NCBI RefSeq assembly: GCF_005116735.1
Contig: NZ_SWDB01000005.1
Location: forward strand, 21,010-85,009
Source: Thalassotalea mangrovi
GTDB lineage: Bacteria > Pseudomonadota > Gammaproteobacteria > Enterobacterales > Alteromonadaceae
Direction: 5' to 3'
Length of the DNA: 64,000 nucleotides
The position numbers were made by a program, and so were the translations under genes. Of the stretch, positions 29,166 through 39,267 are shown in pieces. Position 1 is the first letter of the stretch. Each line of letters begins with the position of its first letter. Below the pieces are notes generated by a model. That model was not told where the DNA came from and did not search any database. It was given only the letters and a program-made list of their open reading frames with translations.

Positions 29166-29688
29166 AAAACTCTCCGTAAAAATCTGCGCCTGTCAAAAGG
29201 GGCGCTATGTTAACGGTTTATCTGCAGCCTTTGTACTTATTTAGAGGATGTTTACTTTCACGGAAGGATATTTGTACATATCGTTTGTAAAATAAACGCC
29301 TTTCAGCAAGTTCATTGACAGCAAGCGACTTTCAGACAATCGGCGCTCGGTTCGCTATCGGCACTATCAGGCAGCAATGACAAGCCCCTAATAAGAATAG
29401 TTCGATTCGTATTTCTTGCCGATACCATAAAAAAAACGAGGCCCATATTGGTGAATAACTTTCATTCATTGACTTGAAAATGTCACTTGCCAGTTGCGCA
29501 ATAAACTGTCAAAGTGGTGTTAAAGTAAACGCGAAAGGGAGGGATTTCTTGGTCATTTAGCACCACTGGCTCCGATGGCCGGTCTGGGAGGGACATGGAC
29601 GGTGACCCCGCGACAACTTTCACCTCTGTTCTGCTCCGCACAGCTCCGGTATTGGCTCACAACGATTTTGTAGGTAGCAGGAATTTAT
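29166..29688. other. rapA-phoH divergent intergenic region
   Basis: This 523-base gap has an AT-rich left part and a GC-rich right part (about 29530-29650). The right part would be in the leader of the phoH-family gene and contains GGGAGGGA twice. I see no ORF, tRNA or known riboswitch signature, and no clear promoter. Confidence 0.35.
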
Positions 29689-31071
29689 ATGACAGAACAA
29701 AGCACCATCTATGTATTAGATACCAATATTCTTCTTCATGAACCATTCGCATTTCTTTCCTTTCAGGAACACGATGTGGTCATCCCAATGACCGTACTCG
29801 AAGAACTCGATAATATTAAGGACCGCCGCAAGGATGTCAGCCGTGATGCCAGGGTGGCGATTCGGGCACTTGAAGATACCCTGGTGGATGCATCGCCAGA
29901 ACAGGTTATGGCTGGGGTTGAATTAAAAAATAAAAATGAGACCCAGAGCAAACCTGGCCGCCTGTCGATTTTTAATGATTTTACACTGCAGCAAAAAGCC
30001 GGAGCCTTGTCGGATAATGACAATGACAATCGCATTATCAATACAGCGCTCTATCTACAGGAGAAGAATGCCGACAAACGAGTCGTATTGGTCACCAAAG
30101 ACATCAATATGCGCCTTAAAGGTAAAGGTGCCGGATTGGCCTATGTTGAAGATTATCGGACCGACCAACTGGTCGATGACATTAAATTTCTGACCAAAGG
30201 TTATCATAAGTTTGAAGGGGATTTCTGGCGCCAGGTTCATGATTGCCAGAGTGAAACTGATGGCCGTTACACTCAGCACCTGCTCGACAAAAGCCTTATC
30301 CCCAGTGCTTTCATCAATGAATATTTGATTGATGAGGAAAAAACCTTTGCCGGTAAAATTGTTGAAGTTCAGGAGGACAAGGTAGCGGTTCAGGATATCG
30401 GTTATGATCGCTTGATGGGGCGCCAGGCCTGGGGTATTCATCCAAAGAATATTTATCAGGGCATGGCACTTGATGCCTTACTCGATCCCAGTATCGACCT
30501 GGTGATCCTGACCGGGCCTGCTGGATGCGGTAAAACCCTATTGGCGCTGGCATCGGCATTAGAGCTGGTAGTAGAGAGGGGGCAGTACGATAAGGTGATC
30601 GTGACCCGCTCAACTCCAGAGATCGCCGAATCGATTGGTTTTCTTCCCGGTACCGAAGAAGAAAAGATGGCCCCTTGGCTGGCGGCGATTACCGACTCAT
30701 TAGAAGTGTTGCATAAACAGGATGAAAGTATGGCAAGTAGCATGAATTACATCATGGAAAAGGCCAACATTCAGTTTAAATCCATTAACTTTATGCGTGG
30801 TCGCTCGATTCAGAATTCACTGGTAATCCTCGACGAATGCCAGAACCTGACCGCATCGCAGTTAAAAACCATCATTACCCGATGCGGTGAAGGGACCAAG
30901 ATAATCTGTTCTGGTAACCTGGCACAAATTGACAGTAACTACCTGACCGCTCTGACATCGGGTCTTACCTATATCGTCGAGCGGTTTAAGGACTACACTG
31001 GCAGCGCTACGATTAATCTCAATGGCGTGATGCGCTCGTCGTTAGCATCATTCGCCGAAGAGAACCTGTAA
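29689..31071 (+). CDS. PIN domain - PhoH family ATPase
   Basis: The 460-residue protein joins an N-terminal PIN nuclease-like domain (YVLDTNILLHEP, with acidic residues in LEELDNIK and further on) to a C-terminal PhoH ATPase with Walker A GPAGCGKT (residues 276-283) and Walker B ILDECQ (D382, E383). Proteins of this build (YlaK or PhoH2-type) are thought to be ATP-dependent RNA-acting enzymes. This one stands alone with AGGA ahead of the ATG. Its PIN domain keeps the first aspartate, so nuclease activity is possible. Confidence 0.93.
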   Translation: MTEQSTIYVLDTNILLHEPFAFLSFQEHDVVIPMTVLEELDNIKDRRKDVSRDARVAIRALEDTLVDASPEQVMAGVELKNKNETQSKPGRLSIFNDFTLQQKAGALSDNDNDNRIINTALYLQEKNADKRVVLVTKDINMRLKGKGAGLAYVEDYRTDQLVDDIKFLTKGYHKFEGDFWRQVHDCQSETDGRYTQHLLDKSLIPSAFINEYLIDEEKTFAGKIVEVQEDKVAVQDIGYDRLMGRQAWGIHPKNIYQGMALDALLDPSIDLVILTGPAGCGKTLLALASALELVVERGQYDKVIVTRSTPEIAESIGFLPGTEEEKMAPWLAAITDSLEVLHKQDESMASSMNYIMEKANIQFKSINFMRGRSIQNSLVILDECQNLTASQLKTIITRCGEGTKIICSGNLAQIDSNYLTALTSGLTYIVERFKDYTGSATINLNGVMRSSLASFAEENL

Positions 31072-31095
31072 CAGAAATTGCCTACCTAACGCCAA

Positions 31096-31123
31096 AAGGG
31101 ACAAAGCTTCGGCTCTGTCCCTT
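31096..31123 (+). terminator. Hairpin after the PIN-PhoH gene (possible terminator)
   Basis: AAGGGACA (31096-31103) pairs with TGTCCCTT (31116-31123), and the inner AGC-TTCG-GCT has a UUCG tetraloop. It is stable but has no T run, so it may be an RNA 3' end protector and not an intrinsic terminator. Confidence 0.45.
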
Positions 31124-31282
31124 GTGAACCCTTAACAATCTTCGCCAGTCTGACCCTTTACACAGGCTAATTCATTATCTGCACGGATAAATGGTCTGCT
31201 CTATTGTGGCAATGGTGACAAATTACCACCTGGTTTTTCCATCAAAAAGACTTTACAGCAGGCTCAGGCTATCGCTATATTA

Positions 31283-31294
31283 AAACATGTGTTT
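31283..31294 (+). promoter_or_regulatory. Palindrome AAAC-N4-GTTT before the acyl-CoA dehydrogenase
   Basis: AAAC ATGT GTTT lies within a longer near-palindrome (31279-31298), next to a TATATT sequence, about 140 bases ahead of the gene. The core agrees with the AAAC-N4-GTTT core of operators bound by PsrA, a TetR-type fatty acid regulator. The assignment is by resemblance only. The rest of this 363-base gap shows nothing else. Confidence 0.35.
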
Positions 31295-31434
31295 AAATTG
31301 ATGGTTTTAATCACCGGTTTAAAAATTTCCGGCAAGCAATTTTCTGGCGGAATTTCGCGTGTAACTTTCAACCTTTATATAAACTTATAAAAGATAAAAA
31401 TCTTTTCCCGACAGATTGTTAGATGGAGGCCAAG

Positions 31435-33213
31435 GTGGCTGAATACAGTGTAGCGTTAGATGATATGAATTTTTTACTGTTTGATGTATTTCAGGCAGAC
31501 AAAATGTGGCAGCAGTTGCCGGAGTTGGCGGAGTCGTTAGATAAAGATACGGCTCAGGCCATTTTACTTGAATGTGCGAAAATTGCGGAACAGGAAATTG
31601 CGCCAATTTCCCGTCAGGGGGACGAGGTCGGGGTGACATTTAATGAAGGATCGATTACCACTCCTCCGGGCTTTAAACAGGCATTTGACACTTATGCTGA
31701 AGGCGGCTGGATTGGTCTTGGTGGCGATATCAATTTTGGTGGCATGGGGATGCCGAAAATGCTGACCGCATTGCAGGAAGAAATTGTTTGCGCTGCCGAC
31801 ATGTCGTTTTCATTGTACCCTGGGCTTACTTCAGGGGCGGCGTTATCGCTGTCAACTCATGGCAGCGAAGCTTTGAAAGAGCAGTTTTTGCCGCGCATGT
31901 ACGCCGGCGAGTGGGCAGGCACCATGTGTTTAACCGAAGCTCACGCGGGTACTGATTTGGGGATCATTCGTACTAAAGCGGTTGCCAATGATGATGGCAG
32001 TTATCGTCTTACTGGTGGCAAAATCTTTATCACCGGCGGTGAACAGGATATAACCGAGAATATTATTCACCTGGTTTTAGCCAAACTGCCGGATGCACCG
32101 AAAGGTCCAAAGGGCATTTCCCTGTTTCTGGTTCCTAAATTTAACGTTAATGATGATGGTTCACTGGGCGAGCGCAACGGTGTGAGTTGTGGCTCAATTG
32201 AACATAAAATGGGTATTCATGCATCGGCAACCTGCGTGATCAATTTTGATGGCGCAAAAGGCTATTTGGTCGGTGAAGTGAATAAAGGACTGGCAGCCAT
32301 GTTTACGATGATGAATTACGAGCGCATTGGCGTTGGCATTCAGGGCTTAGGTGCGAGTGTCCGTTCATATCAAAATGCACTGGAATATGCCAAAGAGCGG
32401 TTGCAAAGCCGAGCGGCTACCGGGCCTCAATCTCCCGATAAAGAAGCGGATTCCATCATGGTCCATGCCGATGTGCGCCGCATGCTATTGACCATGAAGG
32501 CGATGAATGAAGGTAACCGGGCATTGGCTATGTACATTTCCCAGCAACTCGATTTGAGTAAATTTGCCAGTGGCGAAGCGCAGCAAAAAGGTGAAGCGCT
32601 GGCGGCATTAATGACTCCACTGGCGAAAGCCTTTTTCACCGATGTTGGTCTGGAAAATACCATTGCCGGTCAACAGGTGCTCGGTGGTCATGGCTATGTG
32701 CGCGAGTGGGGGCAGGAACAACTGGTGCGTGATTGTCGCATCGCCCAGATTTACGAGGGCACTAATGGCATCCAGGCCATGGATTTAATTGGCCGCAAAC
32801 TTGCCGCAAACCGCGGCGAATATATGCAATTATTTATTGCCGATGTACGAGCCTTTATTGCGGCCAACCCGCAAGCCGAGATGCAGGAATTTATCCAGCC
32901 ATTAACGGCAGCGGTCGATGACTTGCAAGGATTAACTCAGGATATTCTTATTGCCGCAGGCACCGATCCGAATCAACTGGGCAGTGCTGCTTGCGATTAT
33001 TTACACGTATTTGGCTATACCGCTGTTGCCTTTATGTGGGCCCGCATGGCATTGGCGGCTTTGCCTGAGTCGGCAAGTAATGACTTTTGCAAAGCGAAGG
33101 TTCACACCGCAAGATATTATTTTGCCCGCCTGCTACCTAGACGATTATCACTAATGGCATCTGCACGCAGTGCTGCAGCGCATTTATATAACCTTGAAGA
33201 CGAGTTGTTCTAG
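31435..33213 (+). CDS. Acyl-CoA dehydrogenase (DmdC/FadE5-like)
   Basis: The 592-residue flavoenzyme has an N-terminal helix region starting MAEYSVALDDMNFLLFDVF, FAD-contact MCLTEAHAGTDLG and KIFITGGEQ, the QVLGGHGYVREWG segment, and the YEGTNGIQAMDLIGRK end motif with the probable catalytic glutamate. A C-terminal extension of about 120 residues marks the long 3-methylmercaptopropionyl-CoA-dehydrogenase-like class. It introduces a 2,3 double bond into acyl-CoA; chain preference is not readable. I chose the GTG at 31435, five bases after GGAGG, over the ATG at 31423 that overlaps that site. Confidence 0.92.
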   Translation: MAEYSVALDDMNFLLFDVFQADKMWQQLPELAESLDKDTAQAILLECAKIAEQEIAPISRQGDEVGVTFNEGSITTPPGFKQAFDTYAEGGWIGLGGDINFGGMGMPKMLTALQEEIVCAADMSFSLYPGLTSGAALSLSTHGSEALKEQFLPRMYAGEWAGTMCLTEAHAGTDLGIIRTKAVANDDGSYRLTGGKIFITGGEQDITENIIHLVLAKLPDAPKGPKGISLFLVPKFNVNDDGSLGERNGVSCGSIEHKMGIHASATCVINFDGAKGYLVGEVNKGLAAMFTMMNYERIGVGIQGLGASVRSYQNALEYAKERLQSRAATGPQSPDKEADSIMVHADVRRMLLTMKAMNEGNRALAMYISQQLDLSKFASGEAQQKGEALAALMTPLAKAFFTDVGLENTIAGQQVLGGHGYVREWGQEQLVRDCRIAQIYEGTNGIQAMDLIGRKLAANRGEYMQLFIADVRAFIAANPQAEMQEFIQPLTAAVDDLQGLTQDILIAAGTDPNQLGSAACDYLHVFGYTAVAFMWARMALAALPESASNDFCKAKVHTARYYFARLLPRRLSLMASARSAAAHLYNLEDELF

Positions 33214-33315
33214 ACCGAATACCAACCTTTCTAAATAAGGTTAGTATTCTGGGTTTCAGGTTTCAGGTGTATGTTATATGATGCTCTGACCGCAATCTGT
33301 TTTGCGATATTGAAA

Positions 33316-33340
33316 TAAAAACAGGGCCGAAAGGCCCCGT
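33316..33340 (-). terminator. Terminator after the M20 amidohydrolase gene
   Basis: GGGCC (33324-33328) and GGCCC (33333-33337) close a GAAA loop; on the minus strand the stem is followed by a T run (complement of 33316-33321). It lies 28 bases past the stop. Confidence 0.75.
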
Positions 33341-33367
33341 CTAGTTTTTATCAACCCTGATAAGCGA

Positions 33368-34675
33368 TTATTTTTTCTTGTTCATATAGTCGATGGTCAG
33401 GTTAGTCAGCACTTCAACACCTGTTATCAGGCCACTTTCATCGATTTTAAATTCCGGCGTATGATGACCTGGTGCCTGATCGGCTGGTAATCCTTTTGGC
33501 TTGCCACCGACAAATAAATACAGGCCAGGGACTTCCTGCTGGAAGAAGGAAAAGTCTTCGGCACCGGTAACTGCTTTGGTTAATTTAACATTGTCAGCTC
33601 CGGCACTGCTGCGAATCGTCGGTAACATGGCTTCCATTAATTCAGGGTCATTGTAGGTAACCGGATAATTCGCGCCCCAAGGCACCTGCACTTCAACTTC
33701 TGCATTCATGCTGGCGGCAATGGTCTCAGCCTTACGGGTTACCGCTTCACGAATTTGCATCCGCATGTCTTCATTTAATGAGCGTAATGTACCAACAATC
33801 TCTACTTCAGACGGAATAATATTAGAACGGGTACCACCGTGTATTGAACCGACCGTCACTACAGCGGCTTCGTCAATAAGCTTTAACTCTCTCGAGACAA
33901 TGGTTTGTAATCCCATTACAATTTGCGCGGATGTGACAATGGGATCAACGCTGATCCACGGATAAGCGCCGTGTGATTGCTGTCCTTTTACCAGGATGCG
34001 ATATGAATCAACGGCGGCCATGATACCGCCAGGTTTGTATTCAATCGTGCCAACTTCGGTATCTGAGCTAATATGCAGGCCAAATACCACATCAACGCCT
34101 TCCATCACGCCTTCCTTAACCATAAGTTCAGCGCCGCCTTCTTCACCCGCGGGGGCACCTTCTTCGGCCGGTTGGAACACAAATTTAACTTTACCGCTAA
34201 GCTCCCCTTGCATTTCCTTAAGGATTTTTGCCGCACCTAGCAGCATGGCGATATGAGTATCGTGGCCACAGGCATGCATTACGCCAACTTGCTGGCCATT
34301 AAATTCCGTTGTCACTTTTGATGCAAAATCCAAATCCACAGATTCGGTTACTGGTAATCCATCGATATCCGCGCGCAGTGCGATAACCGGTCCGGGCTTA
34401 CCAGAATCCAGTACGGTAACGACGCCTGTATGGGCGATACCGGTTTCAACTTCATAACCCATCGCTTCAAGTTCTTTAGCAATGGTTTTTGCGGTATTAA
34501 ATTCGCGGTTCGACAGTTCTGGAAATTGATGGAAGTGACGACGCCAGTCAATCACTTGTTGTTCGTTTTCCAGAGACAGTTTTTCAACGGTTTGATATTG
34601 ATCTGCCATGACAGCAGAGCTAAACGTAAATAGCGCAGCACTACAAAGTGCCAGACGGGAAAGGCAAGTTTTCAT
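33368..34675 (-). CDS. Secreted M20 family amidohydrolase
   Basis: The 435-residue precursor has a signal peptide (about 24 residues, ending AVMA), then the M20D fold: WRRHFHQFPELSNREF at the start, zinc-binding MHACGHDTHIAMLLG, EEGAPAGEEGGAELM with the catalytic and metal acids, and GAEDFSFFQ near the end. Relatives (HipO, AbgA, N-acyl-amino acid hydrolases) release an acyl or aromatic group from an amide-linked amino acid. Export suggests scavenging of peptides or acylated amino acids in the periplasm. It stands in a single-gene unit. Confidence 0.93.
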   Translation of the reverse strand: MKTCLSRLALCSAALFTFSSAVMADQYQTVEKLSLENEQQVIDWRRHFHQFPELSNREFNTAKTIAKELEAMGYEVETGIAHTGVVTVLDSGKPGPVIALRADIDGLPVTESVDLDFASKVTTEFNGQQVGVMHACGHDTHIAMLLGAAKILKEMQGELSGKVKFVFQPAEEGAPAGEEGGAELMVKEGVMEGVDVVFGLHISSDTEVGTIEYKPGGIMAAVDSYRILVKGQQSHGAYPWISVDPIVTSAQIVMGLQTIVSRELKLIDEAAVVTVGSIHGGTRSNIIPSEVEIVGTLRSLNEDMRMQIREAVTRKAETIAASMNAEVEVQVPWGANYPVTYNDPELMEAMLPTIRSSAGADNVKLTKAVTGAEDFSFFQQEVPGLYLFVGGKPKGLPADQAPGHHTPEFKIDESGLITGVEVLTNLTIDYMNKKK

Positions 34676-34747
34676 CGTGTTACCTGTTGTTTTTGTTAAT
34701 GGTAAGAAATTATCTAACCTAATAGAGTCTACCTGATTAGGTAAGAA

Positions 34748-35878
34748 TTAGAAGGAATATTTTAAACCTAAAATCAACAGGATATCGGTTGATTTTGGCA
34801 CTTCGCCAAGCTCATTTGGGCTCGGCTCGGCGACGTAATCAAGTATCGACTTAACTTCCAGCTGCAAATCATCAATCAGTTCCACATCAATACCAGCCTC
34901 GATGCGATGGATCAGGCTCCCGGATTCTTCCGAAGCGGTTTTTCCGACATAACTAAAAAGCAACGTCAGATCCTTGGTGTAGTCATAACTAATATCGGTA
35001 CCGGCGAGGATCCCCCAGGACGTATTACGATTGGAGGTACCCGGTTCGACTTCGACAAACCGGGTATATTGCAGGTTAGGACCGGAGTAAATGCGCCAGA
35101 AAAAATCATCTTCATCAATCAGAATTAAACCAGCGGCCACTGCAGCGGTAGCCTGATAATCGATATTTTTAAAGTGATCACTGAATAATTCCAGATCCGG
35201 CATACGAAAAAAAATTTTACGGGTGTAAAACCAGTCGTAAGAAAAGTTAACCCGATGATTTTCTTCCGTCAATACCTGTTGGTCGGTTTCTATATCCTCC
35301 GAGCGGGCAAAGACGCCGAGGTAGCTTACCTGCAACCGGTCAAGAGGTGTCAACCTTAGCAGGCTGCCCTGAATGGTGTAGTCAAGGCGCTGTGAATTGC
35401 CTTCTTTGAAGTTTAAACCGGCACTGACATTGCCACTCCAGATACTATCCTCACTTTGCTTCGACGGCGTAATCGATAACAGTTGTTCCCGTGGGAAGAT
35501 CAGCTGGGGTTTATTGAAAAAAGTAATTTTGGTGCGATCGAGAAGAAGTTGACCCTCATATATCTGATTGTTGTCCAGACGAATGCTGACGATATCATTG
35601 GTACGAATCTGTCGAATATCATCAAAGTCAATTTCCAGTACGCCAAACTCATCACTATCAATCTTAAGGGTATTGCGATACATCGAAATCAAATCGCCAC
35701 CAATCAGTTCGCCATTTTCAAGCAGTACCCAGTCAAAGCGAATCGGCATCGTCGGTCGGTTTATTGGCCATTCTTCGGGTTCCTGCCACTGTGCGAGGGC
35801 GTTATTGACCATAGCGAAACTGACCAACAACGCTAAGGTTAGGAAGATAACAGGGGGACGAAATACTTTATCTGACAA
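34748..35878 (-). CDS. DUF481 outer membrane beta-barrel protein
   Basis: The 376-residue precursor has a signal peptide (ending NNALA), an N-terminal beta-rich segment of paired strands (LLENGELIGGDLISMYRNTL and GQLLLDRTKITFF), and from about residue 145 a DUF481 barrel beginning WSGNVSAGLNFKEGNSQ and ending in the aromatic GLKYSF that Bam recognises. The family includes YdiY. The function is unknown; some members respond to salt. It is transcribed alone or with the downstream amidohydrolase, 72 bases away. Confidence 0.9.
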   Translation of the reverse strand: MSDKVFRPPVIFLTLALLVSFAMVNNALAQWQEPEEWPINRPTMPIRFDWVLLENGELIGGDLISMYRNTLKIDSDEFGVLEIDFDDIRQIRTNDIVSIRLDNNQIYEGQLLLDRTKITFFNKPQLIFPREQLLSITPSKQSEDSIWSGNVSAGLNFKEGNSQRLDYTIQGSLLRLTPLDRLQVSYLGVFARSEDIETDQQVLTEENHRVNFSYDWFYTRKIFFRMPDLELFSDHFKNIDYQATAAVAAGLILIDEDDFFWRIYSGPNLQYTRFVEVEPGTSNRNTSWGILAGTDISYDYTKDLTLLFSYVGKTASEESGSLIHRIEAGIDVELIDDLQLEVKSILDYVAEPSPNELGEVPKSTDILLILGLKYSF

Positions 35879-36000
35879 AGGCGATTCTTATTCTGCTGAT
35901 TATTATTAGTTATTGTTAAATTTAGGAAACTTCGCGGAAAAAGCAAAGAATCGCACTGGAAGGTGGAAGGCGAGAGCACACTTTGTTTCGAGCACGCTTC

Positions 36001-36257
36001 GCTCCTGGCACACGATTGAAAATCGTTCCTATCATGCAATCAAAGATTGCGCCTAGCAAAAGTCTACTTATTTGGTAGGGGGTACATAAAGTCTTCGACC
36101 TTATTCCGGGTACGCCAATGAAAATACATTGGCTCCGGGAATATAACTCGAAGAGTTACTTCGGGTAACTTGAAGCTAGGAGCAGGCTGGCAAGCCAGCT
36201 CCTGTCACACGATTGAAAATCGTTCCTAGCATGCAATCTAAGATTGCGCCTGGCAAA
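36001..36257. repeat. 60-bp direct repeat pair with double hairpins
   Basis: Copies at 36001-36060 and 36198-36257 agree at 56 of 60 positions. Each holds two short palindromes, ACGATT-GAA-AATCGT and GCAATC-(3 bases)-GATTGC. Between them lie GCCAATG/CATTGGC (near 36114-36133) and an AGGAGC...GCTCCT hairpin (near 36178-36202). The layout is like paired REP elements. It fills most of the 519-base gap between the DUF481 gene and valS. Confidence 0.85.
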
Positions 36258-36263
36258 GGCAAG

Positions 36264-36323
36264 GGGGAGCTGGGAAGAGGGAGGTGGAAGAATAAGGTGG
36301 AAGAGGGAGGTGGAAGTGCTTAG
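36264..36323. repeat. Purine-rich GGTGGAAG low-complexity repeat
   Basis: GGGAGGTGGAAGA and AAGGTGGAAGA-type units recur irregularly here. Related stretches are at 43640-43683 and 51465-51560, always between genes. There is no coding sense. Confidence 0.75.
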
Positions 36324-36339
36324 TGGCGCAGGGGGTAAA

Positions 36340-36367
36340 AAAATCCCCCAGGTGAGCGGGGGATTTT
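36340..36367 (-). terminator. Terminator after pepA-holC-valS
   Basis: AAAATCCCCC (36340-36349) pairs exactly with GGGGGATTTT (36358-36367) over an 8-base loop, 30 bases beyond the valS stop. Confidence 0.9.
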
Positions 36368-36397
36368 AATGTCAGGTTTAAATCTAACTAAGCCGGC

Positions 36398-39253
36398 TTA
36401 TAACGCTTCAATGCTTTGTTTTTGCAGTTTTAATTTTTCTAACTGCGATTTCGCATCGTCAAGTTTAGCGCGCTCCTTATCAATGACCGCAGCAGGAGCC
36501 TTAGAGACAAAGTTCTTATTTGCCAGCTTGCCTTCCGTGCGTTTGACATCGCCACTGAGCTTATCGATAGCTTTGTTCAAACGGGCAATTTCTGCATCTT
36601 TGTCGATAAGGCCCGCCATCGGGATCAGCAAACTCATATCGCCAATAACCGAGGTTGCCGACGCCGGTCCCTGCTCATCATCGGCCAGAACATCGATGCT
36701 TTCCAGCTTCGCCAGCGCGCTGATGAATTGTTGGTTTTGATCGAGGCGGCGCTGATTGTCAGCACTTACCTGCTTTAATAACACAGGCAATGGCTTGCTC
36801 GGGGCAATATCCATTTCACCGCGGATGTTGCGCACCGCAATAATAAATTGTTTCACCCACTCAAGATCATCGATGGCTTGTTGATCAACTAACTGCTGAT
36901 CAATTTGCGGAAAGCTTTGCATCATAATGCTGTCGCCTTCGCTAAAGTTGCCAGTAAGAGGTGCAACTCGCTGCCAGATAGTTTCTGTGATATACGGCAT
37001 GATTGGGTGCATTAATCGCAGTAAGCTTTCGAGGATATTGACCAGCGTATGACGAGTGCCACGTTGCTCAGCGTCGTTGCCTTTAAACAATACTGGCTTG
37101 GTTAATTCCAGGTACCAGTCACAGAACTGATTCCAGGTGAATTCGTATAGTGCCTGGGATGCCAGGTCAAAACGGAACGACGCAAACGCCTGGTGCACGG
37201 TTTTTACCGTTTGCTGGAATTGGCCGATGATCCAGCGATCCGCCAGCGATAACACCATATCACCGCCGTTGGCGCCGCAATCGTGCTCTTCGGTATTCAT
37301 CAGCACATATCGACTAGCGTTCCAAAGCTTGTTGGTAAAGTTACGATAACCTTCCAGACGCTTCATATCCCAGTTGATATCACGCCCGGTGGATGCCAGC
37401 GCGGTTAACGTGAAGCGCAGGGCATCGGTACCATGAGCTTCGATACCGTCAGGGAACTCTTTTCGGGTAGCTTTGGCAATCTTTTCGGCAAGCTTGGGTT
37501 GCATCATATTGCCGGTACGTTTTTGCAGTAAGTCTTCCAGCGAAATACCATCGATCATATCGAGTGGGTCGATAACATTACCTTTGGATTTACTCATTTT
37601 ATCGCCGTGTTCATCACGGATAAGGCCGGTGACATAAACCTTCTTGAATGGCACCTGGGCCTTACCATTTTCATCTTTGTTGAAGTGCATGGTCATCATG
37701 ATCATGCGGGCAACCCAGAAGAAGATGATATCAAAGCCGGTCACCAACACATCGGTCGGGTGGAAGGTGGCTAAATCTTCGGTTTTCTCGGGCCAGCCAA
37801 GTGTAGAGAACGTCCACAGAGCCGAAGAAAACCAGGTATCGAGCACGTCATCATCCTGAGTCAGGGCAACATCGGCACCCAAACCATTTTGCTCGCGCAC
37901 TTCCTCTTCACTGCGACCCACATATACCTTGCCGTCTGCATCGTACCAGGCAGGGATGCGATGTCCCCACCAAAGCTGGCGAGAGATACACCAGTCCTGA
38001 ATATCCCGCATCCAGGAGAAATACATATTTTCATACTGCTTAGGCACGAATTCGATATCGCCTTTTTCTACCGCTTCAATCGCAGGTTTTGCTAAAGGCT
38101 CAACACGCACATACCACTGGTCGGTAAGCAGAGGTTCGATCACGACCCCGGAACGGTCGCCATAAGGAATGGTCAGTTCGTGATCTTTAACTTCATCCAG
38201 TAATCCTAGCTGTTCAAACTCGGCAACGATTTTCGTGCGCGCTTCGAAGCGGTCTAACCCGGCGTACGCGGCAGGTAATTCATTACTGTAAGCGTCATTC
38301 GGCTCGCCATTAACATCGTATACTTCGGCGCGGGCTAATACTGCCGCGTCCTGGTCAAAGATGTTGATCATTGGCAACTGATGACGTTTACCGACTTCGT
38401 TGTCATTAAAATCATGAGCCGGAGTGATTTTTACACAACCGGTGCCTTTTTCCATGTCCGCATGGTCATCAGCAACGATCGGTATCGTACGATCCACAAT
38501 TGGTAAAACGATGTGCTTACCGATTAGGTGCTGGTAACGTTCATCGTTCGGGTTTACCGCCACACCGGTATCGCCTAACATGGTTTCCGGGCGGGTGGTG
38601 GCAACGACAATGTAATCTTTACCATCTTTGGTCGTTGCGCCATCTGCCAGTGGGTAGCGGAAATGCCACATGTGGCCTTTCTTATCTTTGTTTTCAACTT
38701 CCAGATCAGATATAGCTGTGTGCAGTTTCGGATCCCAGTTAACCAGACGCTTGCCGCGATAAATCAGGTCGTCCTGATACAGGCGTACAAAGACTTCCTG
38801 CACCGCTTTGGACATGCCTTCGTCCATGGTAAAGCGCTCGCGTGACCAGTCGATAGAATTACCTAAACGACGCATCTGCTTGCCAATGGTGCCACCAGAA
38901 TGCTCTTTCCATTCCCAGATTTTATCGATAAAGGCATCACGACCATAATCGTGACGGGTCTTATCTTCTTCTGCGGCTATTTTGCGCTCGACCACCATCT
39001 GGGTGGCAATACCGGCATGGTCGGTACCTACCTGCCACAGGGTGTTTTTGCCTTGCATGCGTTGGTAACGAATCAAGGTATCCATAATGGTTTGCTGGAA
39101 CGCATGGCCCATATGCAAACTGCCGGTGACGTTTGGCGGTGGAATGGCAATACAGTAGCCATCGCCTTTGCCGGTTGGACTAAAATAGCCTTTGTCTTCC
39201 CAATGGGAATACATGGCTTGCTCAATAGCTGAAGGGTTGAATGTTTTTTCCAT
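36398..39253 (-). CDS. valS: Valyl-tRNA synthetase
   Basis: The 951-residue class I synthetase has the HIGH-type motif [15 protein letters not shown] near residue 40, [12 protein letters not shown] for KMSKS, an editing domain in between ([15 protein letters not shown]), and a C-terminal coiled coil rich in Lys, Glu and Ala. It charges tRNA-Val and edits threonine. It starts 14 bases after holC in the conserved pepA-holC-valS operon. Confidence 0.99.
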   Translation of the reverse strand: MEKTFNPSAIEQAMYSHWEDKGYFSPTGKGDGYCIAIPPPNVTGSLHMGHAFQQTIMDTLIRYQRMQGKNTLWQVGTDHAGIATQMVVERKIAAEEDKTRHDYGRDAFIDKIWEWKEHSGGTIGKQMRRLGNSIDWSRERFTMDEGMSKAVQEVFVRLYQDDLIYRGKRLVNWDPKLHTAISDLEVENKDKKGHMWHFRYPLADGATTKDGKDYIVVATTRPETMLGDTGVAVNPNDERYQHLIGKHIVLPIVDRTIPIVADDHADMEKGTGCVKITPAHDFNDNEVGKRHQLPMINIFDQDAAVLARAEVYDVNGEPNDAYSNELPAAYAGLDRFEARTKIVAEFEQLGLLDEVKDHELTIPYGDRSGVVIEPLLTDQWYVRVEPLAKPAIEAVEKGDIEFVPKQYENMYFSWMRDIQDWCISRQLWWGHRIPAWYDADGKVYVGRSEEEVREQNGLGADVALTQDDDVLDTWFSSALWTFSTLGWPEKTEDLATFHPTDVLVTGFDIIFFWVARMIMMTMHFNKDENGKAQVPFKKVYVTGLIRDEHGDKMSKSKGNVIDPLDMIDGISLEDLLQKRTGNMMQPKLAEKIAKATRKEFPDGIEAHGTDALRFTLTALASTGRDINWDMKRLEGYRNFTNKLWNASRYVLMNTEEHDCGANGGDMVLSLADRWIIGQFQQTVKTVHQAFASFRFDLASQALYEFTWNQFCDWYLELTKPVLFKGNDAEQRGTRHTLVNILESLLRLMHPIMPYITETIWQRVAPLTGNFSEGDSIMMQSFPQIDQQLVDQQAIDDLEWVKQFIIAVRNIRGEMDIAPSKPLPVLLKQVSADNQRRLDQNQQFISALAKLESIDVLADDEQGPASATSVIGDMSLLIPMAGLIDKDAEIARLNKAIDKLSGDVKRTEGKLANKNFVSKAPAAVIDKERAKLDDAKSQLEKLKLQKQSIEAL

Positions 39254-39267
39254 GGAATTACTGCTTG

